Of a stretch of 64,000 nt of DNA, positions 57,988-64,000 are shown one piece after another (the first letter of the stretch is position 1; the number at the start of each line of letters is the position of its first letter). The DNA is from Methylophilus sp. TWE2 (GTDB taxonomy: Bacteria > Pseudomonadota > Gammaproteobacteria > Burkholderiales > Methylophilaceae). Where the stretch lies: assembly GCF_001183865.1 (NCBI RefSeq), contig NZ_CP012020.1, forward strand, positions 1,302,001-1,366,000, in the 5' to 3' direction. The notes below the pieces were generated by a model, which saw only the letters and a list, made by a program, of their open reading frames with translations, had not been told where the DNA came from and searched no databases. A program made the position numbers and the translations under genes.

Positions 57988-58464
57988 ATGAAAATTACTT
58001 TAAAACTGATGGCGGTGTGGGGCTTGTGTTTCTGCCTGCCAGCAGGGGCTGAAATTTATAAGTGGCGCGATGAAAAAGGGGTGATGAATTATTCGGATGT
58101 CCCCCCGAAAACGAATGGTGCCAGCACGCAGAAAATCAAGGCGGCGACCGTGCCGAATGATATCCCGCTGACGCGCTCCGACGCATATCAGCCCGAAGAG
58201 GTTGCTACGCCAGTGAAAAGGCCTGGTGACAATCGTGAAGCTGCTGGCCAGTCACAAGAAGCTGAGGCCTTGAAGCTCATGCAAGAGCGGTTAAGATCAC
58301 AAAACTGCGCGGCTGCCCGCAGCAATTACCGTAATTACGCAGTTGGCGGCCGGATGCAAAGTGTTAATGAAAATGGCCAGAAAGAATTCCTGAGTGACGA
58401 CCAGATCAGGGAAGGGCTGGCGCGAGCGCAGCAGGAAATTGACGAAAATTGTCCACCTGAATAA
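57988..58464 (+). CDS. DUF4124-domain secreted protein
   Basis: 158 residues from the ATG at 57988, which gives a good signal peptide (MKITLKLMAVWGLCFCLPAGA); earlier in-frame ATGs lack one. The mature start EIYKWRDEKGVMNYSDVPP is the DUF4124 motif, common in betaproteobacterial periplasmic proteins of unknown function. The tail is helical and charged with two Cys. It is convergent with rnfH, 14 bases apart. Confidence 0.82.
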   Translation: MKITLKLMAVWGLCFCLPAGAEIYKWRDEKGVMNYSDVPPKTNGASTQKIKAATVPNDIPLTRSDAYQPEEVATPVKRPGDNREAAGQSQEAEALKLMQERLRSQNCAAARSNYRNYAVGGRMQSVNENGQKEFLSDDQIREGLARAQQEIDENCPPE

Positions 58465-58478
58465 CCCAGAAGCGTCAA

Positions 58479-58802
58479 TCACTTCACCTGTTGCGTTTTA
58501 TGCTTCCCATTTTTGGCAGTGGCGCGCTGTCGCCTCGCTTCCTTAGGGTTTGTGAGCAGTGGTCGATAAATTTCCACGCGATCCATTGCCTGCAATATCT
58601 TGTCGGCAGATACTTTCTTTCCAAAAATGCCTAAGGCGATCGTGGGTAAGGAAATTTCCGGATGCTTTTTGAGAATGCCAGATTGCAAGATCGCATCCAT
58701 TGCCGTTGTTCCCTGCCTGATCTCGAACGCGATAATGCTTTGTGCATGCGGTAGGGCATAGGCGACTTCTACCTGGATCATTTCCGGTTGCGTTTGTGGC
58801 AT
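58479..58802 (-). CDS. rnfH: RnfH/YfjF family protein
   Basis: 107 residues. The MIQVEVAYALPHAQSIIAFEI opening and GIFGKKVSADKIL, then DRVEIYRPLLTNPKEARRQRA match the RnfH ubiquitin-like family, usually beside ratA and smpB. Molecular role unknown. It follows ratA by three bases, probably in one operon. Confidence 0.88.
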   Translation of the reverse strand: MPQTQPEMIQVEVAYALPHAQSIIAFEIRQGTTAMDAILQSGILKKHPEISLPTIALGIFGKKVSADKILQAMDRVEIYRPLLTNPKEARRQRATAKNGKHKTQQVK

Positions 58803-58805
58803 GGT

Positions 58806-59240
58806 TTATTTCAAGTTCAGTTTATCTGCCTGCTTCACAAAGCTGTCGACAAAGGTATTAGCGATATGGCTGAATACCGGCGAAATGATGCGTTCTACTA
58901 GGCTGTTGGCAAACACATATTCCAGTTTGAACTCAATTTTGCAGGCGTCTTCCCGCAAAGCGGTGAAGTGCCAGTGACCAGTCAGTTGTTTGAATGGGCC
59001 GTCCACCAGGCTGATATCCATGCGGTTGGGAAACTGTTTGCGGTTGCGCGTCGTAAACTGCTGTTGCAAGCCGTGATAGCGGATATGGATGGTCGCCTGA
59101 GTAATTTCTTCCGTGCGCTCAATCAGTTCACTGCCGCCACACCACGGCAAAAAGGTGGGGTAGTCTTCCACCGCGTCTACCAGTTGAAACATGGCTGCGC
59201 TGGAGTGCATGACTAAAACGGTTTTTTCTACTTGCGCCAT
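58806..59240 (-). CDS. ratA: RatA-type COQ10/START-domain protein
   Basis: 144 residues. AMFQLVDAVEDYPTFLPWC and FKLEYVFANSLVERI are the COQ10/START ligand-binding fold of RatA, reported in E. coli to block 50S joining and also proposed to bind ubiquinone. Divergent from smpB, the usual arrangement. Followed directly by rnfH. Confidence 0.9.
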   Translation of the reverse strand: MAQVEKTVLVMHSSAAMFQLVDAVEDYPTFLPWCGGSELIERTEEITQATIHIRYHGLQQQFTTRNRKQFPNRMDISLVDGPFKQLTGHWHFTALREDACKIEFKLEYVFANSLVERIISPVFSHIANTFVDSFVKQADKLNLK

Positions 59241-59323
59241 AGGCTTAAACGGTTGTGCCGGAACGAAATGGGGTTTTGGGTTAAAATGCTATTTTAAGTG
59301 ATTTAAGCCTGCATACCAGCGTT

Positions 59324-59779
59324 ATGACCATCGCGCAAAACAAAAAAGCGTTTTTTGACTACTTTATCGAAGAAAAATACGAAGCCGGTATTGTGCTTGA
59401 AGGGTGGGAAGTCAAAGCCATTCGCGATAACCGCATTAACCTGAAAGAGGCTTATGTGGTGATTATGCGTGGCGAAATTTACCTGATCGGCTGCCATGTC
59501 ACGCCTCTAGGCTCTGCTTCTACCCATGTTCGCCCTGATGCGATTCGAACACGTAAGTTGCTGTTGCATAACGAAGAAATTGCCAAGCTGATTGGTAAGG
59601 TAGAGCGCTCCGGTTACACCATTGTACCCCTGGATATGCATTTTACGCGTGGCCGTATCAAGGTGCAGATTGGCCTGGCCAAAGGCAAAAAACAGCATGA
59701 TAAGCGTGATGTTGAGCGCGAAAAAGACTGGAAGCGCGAGCAAAGCCAGTTACTTAAAAACAAGGCGCGCGAGCGTTAA
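59324..59779 (+). CDS. smpB: SsrA-binding protein SmpB
   Basis: 151 residues. Partner of tmRNA in trans-translation. [28 protein letters not shown] and the basic C-terminal tail ([20 protein letters not shown]) are the full SmpB pattern. The tmRNA gene is not in this window. Convergent with nnrD, eight bases apart. Confidence 0.96.
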   Translation: MTIAQNKKAFFDYFIEEKYEAGIVLEGWEVKAIRDNRINLKEAYVVIMRGEIYLIGCHVTPLGSASTHVRPDAIRTRKLLLHNEEIAKLIGKVERSGYTIVPLDMHFTRGRIKVQIGLAKGKKQHDKRDVEREKDWKREQSQLLKNKARER

Positions 59780-59786
59780 AGCGCCT

Positions 59787-60626
59787 TTACGCCATTAACT
59801 GCTCTAGCACTGCCGGGATATATTCCGGAATATCCTCCGCAATCAGACCAAGCCCGAACATTCTCGCTGCTTCACTATGGATCCAGCATCCAGTGGCGGC
59901 GGCCTCCAGCGCTGGCATGCCTTGCGCCAGCAGGCTGGTAATGATGCCGGCCAATACATCACCAGCCCCGGCGGTTGCCAATGTGGCGGGCGCGTGTTCA
60001 TTGACAATCAAACGCCCATCTGGCGCGGCAATCACCGTTTGTGCGCCTTTCAGTAATACGACTGCCCCCGTTTGGGCGGTTGCAAGCAAGGTTTGTGCAA
60101 TGCGCTGATGAAGCTGCCTGCCAGGCGCGATGCCAAACAGGCGTTCAAACTCGCCATCGTGCGGTGTCAGGACGCAGGGGCCGCTAATCGATGTTTTGAG
60201 TAGGTCGGCCTGTGCTGCGAATACGGTCAGTGCATCAGCATCCATCACCACCGGCTTTTTTGTGTCTAACATCGTCATGGCGCTGTGCCGGGTTTCTTCT
60301 GTCACCCCTGCGCCGGGGCCTATTAAAAAAGCACCCACTCTTTTATCTGTGATCAGTTCTTCTAATTGCGTTGCCGTTGAGTACGGCTTGGCCATGATGC
60401 TCAGCAGTTGGCTGGCGTAAATGGGTAAGGCGATCTCGGGCACTGCGATGGCAGTGATGCCTGCGCCTGTCCTCGCAGCCGCAAACGCAGCCAGTCTGGC
60501 CGCGCCGGTGGTTGGGTAGCCGCCATATATCAATACATAACCGCGGCTATATTTGTGGCTGCTTGCGTCAGGTTTTGGCAGCAGCGGCTGCCACAGGGAT
60601 GGGGCATTGGATTCATAGGTGCTCAT
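59787..60626 (-). CDS. nnrD: ADP/ATP-dependent NAD(P)H-hydrate dehydratase
   Basis: 279 residues, carbohydrate-kinase-like fold (YjeF C-terminal domain) that repairs NAD(P)HX. HKYSRGYVLIYGG, GPGAGVT, CVLTPHDGEFERLFG and the phosphate loop LATAGAGDVLAGIITSLLAQ are typical. The N-terminal epimerase half of the YjeF/NnrDE fusion is missing here, so NnrE must be elsewhere. Convergent with smpB. Confidence 0.9.
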   Translation of the reverse strand: MSTYESNAPSLWQPLLPKPDASSHKYSRGYVLIYGGYPTTGAARLAAFAAARTGAGITAIAVPEIALPIYASQLLSIMAKPYSTATQLEELITDKRVGAFLIGPGAGVTEETRHSAMTMLDTKKPVVMDADALTVFAAQADLLKTSISGPCVLTPHDGEFERLFGIAPGRQLHQRIAQTLLATAQTGAVVLLKGAQTVIAAPDGRLIVNEHAPATLATAGAGDVLAGIITSLLAQGMPALEAAATGCWIHSEAARMFGLGLIAEDIPEYIPAVLEQLMA

Positions 60627-60736
60627 GCCTGAATTGTATGCCTGTCAATTGAGATTGGCGAGACCATGCAAGATTTTGTCCCTAGTCTTCATTGTGGGCG
60701 AGGGGGCTTTACGGTAAAATGTTCTCCCGTCTGTAA

Positions 60737-62392
<1,656 letters not shown>

Positions 62393-62401
62393 GGAATATT
62401 C

Positions 62402-63241
62402 ATGAAATTATGTGGTTTTGACGTTGGTCTGGAACATCCGCTGTTTTTAATTGCGGGTCCGTGCGTCATTGAATCCAAACAAATGGCCATTGATACGGCT
62501 GGCCAGTTAAAAGAAATGGCAGCCCGTGTCGGCGTGCCCTTTATTTATAAATCCTCTTATGACAAGGCTAACCGTAGCTCGACTAAAACCTTCCGTGGTT
62601 TTGGCATGGAAGAAGGACTGAAGATTCTGGACGAAGTACGTGCGCAAATTGGCGTGCCTATTCTGACCGATGTGCATACCGAAGAGCAGGTGCCACACGT
62701 GGCCGCAGTGGTGGATGTGTTGCAAACGCCAGCATTTTTGTGCCGCCAGACTGACTTTATCGTGGCCTGTGCGCAATCCGGCAAGCCGGTGAATATCAAA
62801 AAAGGCCAGTTTCTGGCGCCCGGTGACATGAAACAAGTGGTCAACAAGGCAAAAGAAGCCAATGGCGGTGTAGACAATATCATGGTGTGCGAGCGTGGTG
62901 CGTCTTTCGGTTACAACACGCTGGTCTCTGATATGCGCGGCCTTGCCATTATGCGCGAAACCAACTGCCCGGTGGTATTCGATGCCACGCACTCAGTACA
63001 GCAACCGGGTGGGCAGGGCGAGAAAAGTGGTGGTCAGCGTGAGTTCGTACCAGTATTGGCGCGGGCAGCAGTCGCCAGCGGCATCGCAGGTGTCTTTATG
63101 GAAACACATCCGGATCCGAGCAAAGCCTTGTCGGACGGTCCTAACGCCTGGCCATTAGGCAAAATGGAAGATTTACTGCATCTGCTGGTCGATCTCGACA
63201 AATTAGTCAAAAAAGCTGGTTTCGCAGAGCAAACCCTATAA
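62402..63241 (+). CDS. kdsA: 3-deoxy-D-manno-octulosonate 8-phosphate synthase
   Basis: 279 residues. [32 protein letters not shown] and the [17 protein letters not shown] region are those of KDO8P synthase, which makes the LPS inner-core precursor from arabinose-5-P and PEP. It is the metal-independent type judging by Asn near [10 protein letters not shown]. Follows pyrG and precedes eno by 31 bases. Confidence 0.96.
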   Translation: MKLCGFDVGLEHPLFLIAGPCVIESKQMAIDTAGQLKEMAARVGVPFIYKSSYDKANRSSTKTFRGFGMEEGLKILDEVRAQIGVPILTDVHTEEQVPHVAAVVDVLQTPAFLCRQTDFIVACAQSGKPVNIKKGQFLAPGDMKQVVNKAKEANGGVDNIMVCERGASFGYNTLVSDMRGLAIMRETNCPVVFDATHSVQQPGGQGEKSGGQREFVPVLARAAVASGIAGVFMETHPDPSKALSDGPNAWPLGKMEDLLHLLVDLDKLVKKAGFAEQTL

Positions 63242-63269
63242 TTTTTATTTCATCTTAAGATAAGGATAA

Positions 63270-64000
<731 letters not shown>

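Overview
The window looks like a chromosomal stretch of a betaproteobacterium. The housekeeping gene order (guaB-guaA, ratA next to divergent smpB, pyrG-kdsA-eno) fits that class. Overall protein character points to a methylotroph-like member such as the Methylophilaceae, but this is an inference without a database search. It carries no rRNA, no intact insertion sequence, no prophage and no CRISPR array. Two tRNA genes (Asn-GTT and Ser-CGA) are present.

Layout. 1-4.4 kb: a truncated FNR-type oxygen regulator, a perfect FNR box, hemN, a DsbD_2/TauE-like membrane protein, a secreted ATP-dependent DNA ligase and a small secreted protein. 4.4-5.0 kb: a large inverted pair of multi-hairpin repeats. 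5.1-10.1 kb: hrpA and a TonB-like proline-rich protein. 10.2-14 kb (minus strand): an EF-hand protein, then an apparent operon sbtA-sbtB-small membrane protein-GT39 glycosyltransferase. 14.1-18.7 kb: a four-PAS chemoreceptor with a CheR-docking tail, a YqhA-like protein and a CobW GTPase. 18.8-22.3 kb: an accessory island with an AT-rich DUF262 + HEPN gene pair (the best candidate for an undescribed defence system), higBA with its operator, and a second RelE/ParE-type toxin-antitoxin pair. 22.0-28.7 kb: a TIGR02450 protein joined through an 11-G tract to a FAD oxidoreductase, two cyclic-di-GMP proteins and an antiporter. 28.9-32.5 kb: pqiABC. 32.7-38.8 kb: hemerythrin, an isoquinoline-oxidoreductase-like molybdoenzyme pair, and a cyanide-insensitive bd oxidase operon cydAB plus a 50-residue DUF2474 protein. 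39-50.7 kb: a stress protein, tRNA-Asn, an orphan adhesin-retention-like protein, an aminotransferase, a trypsin-TPR protein, uvrB-SemiSWEET, galU, hpt, a BLUF photoreceptor, tRNA-Ser, a two-component system and a Spy-like chaperone. 50.8-64 kb: mostly core genes (ybiT, nitroreductase, greB, trpS, guaA, guaB, rnfH, ratA, smpB, nnrD, pyrG, kdsA, start of eno).

How they fit together. Low-oxygen adaptation recurs: FNR, FNR-controlled hemN, cyanide-insensitive oxidase and hemerythrin. Signalling is rich: the soluble PAS chemoreceptor, GGDEF/EAL, 7TM-GGDEF, BLUF and HK/RR. Envelope maintenance is served by PqiABC, the Spy-like protein and the secreted protease. The 18.8-22 kb island is the main accessory insertion. 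Positions were read by eye; start codons were adjusted where a Shine-Dalgarno sequence or family length supported it.
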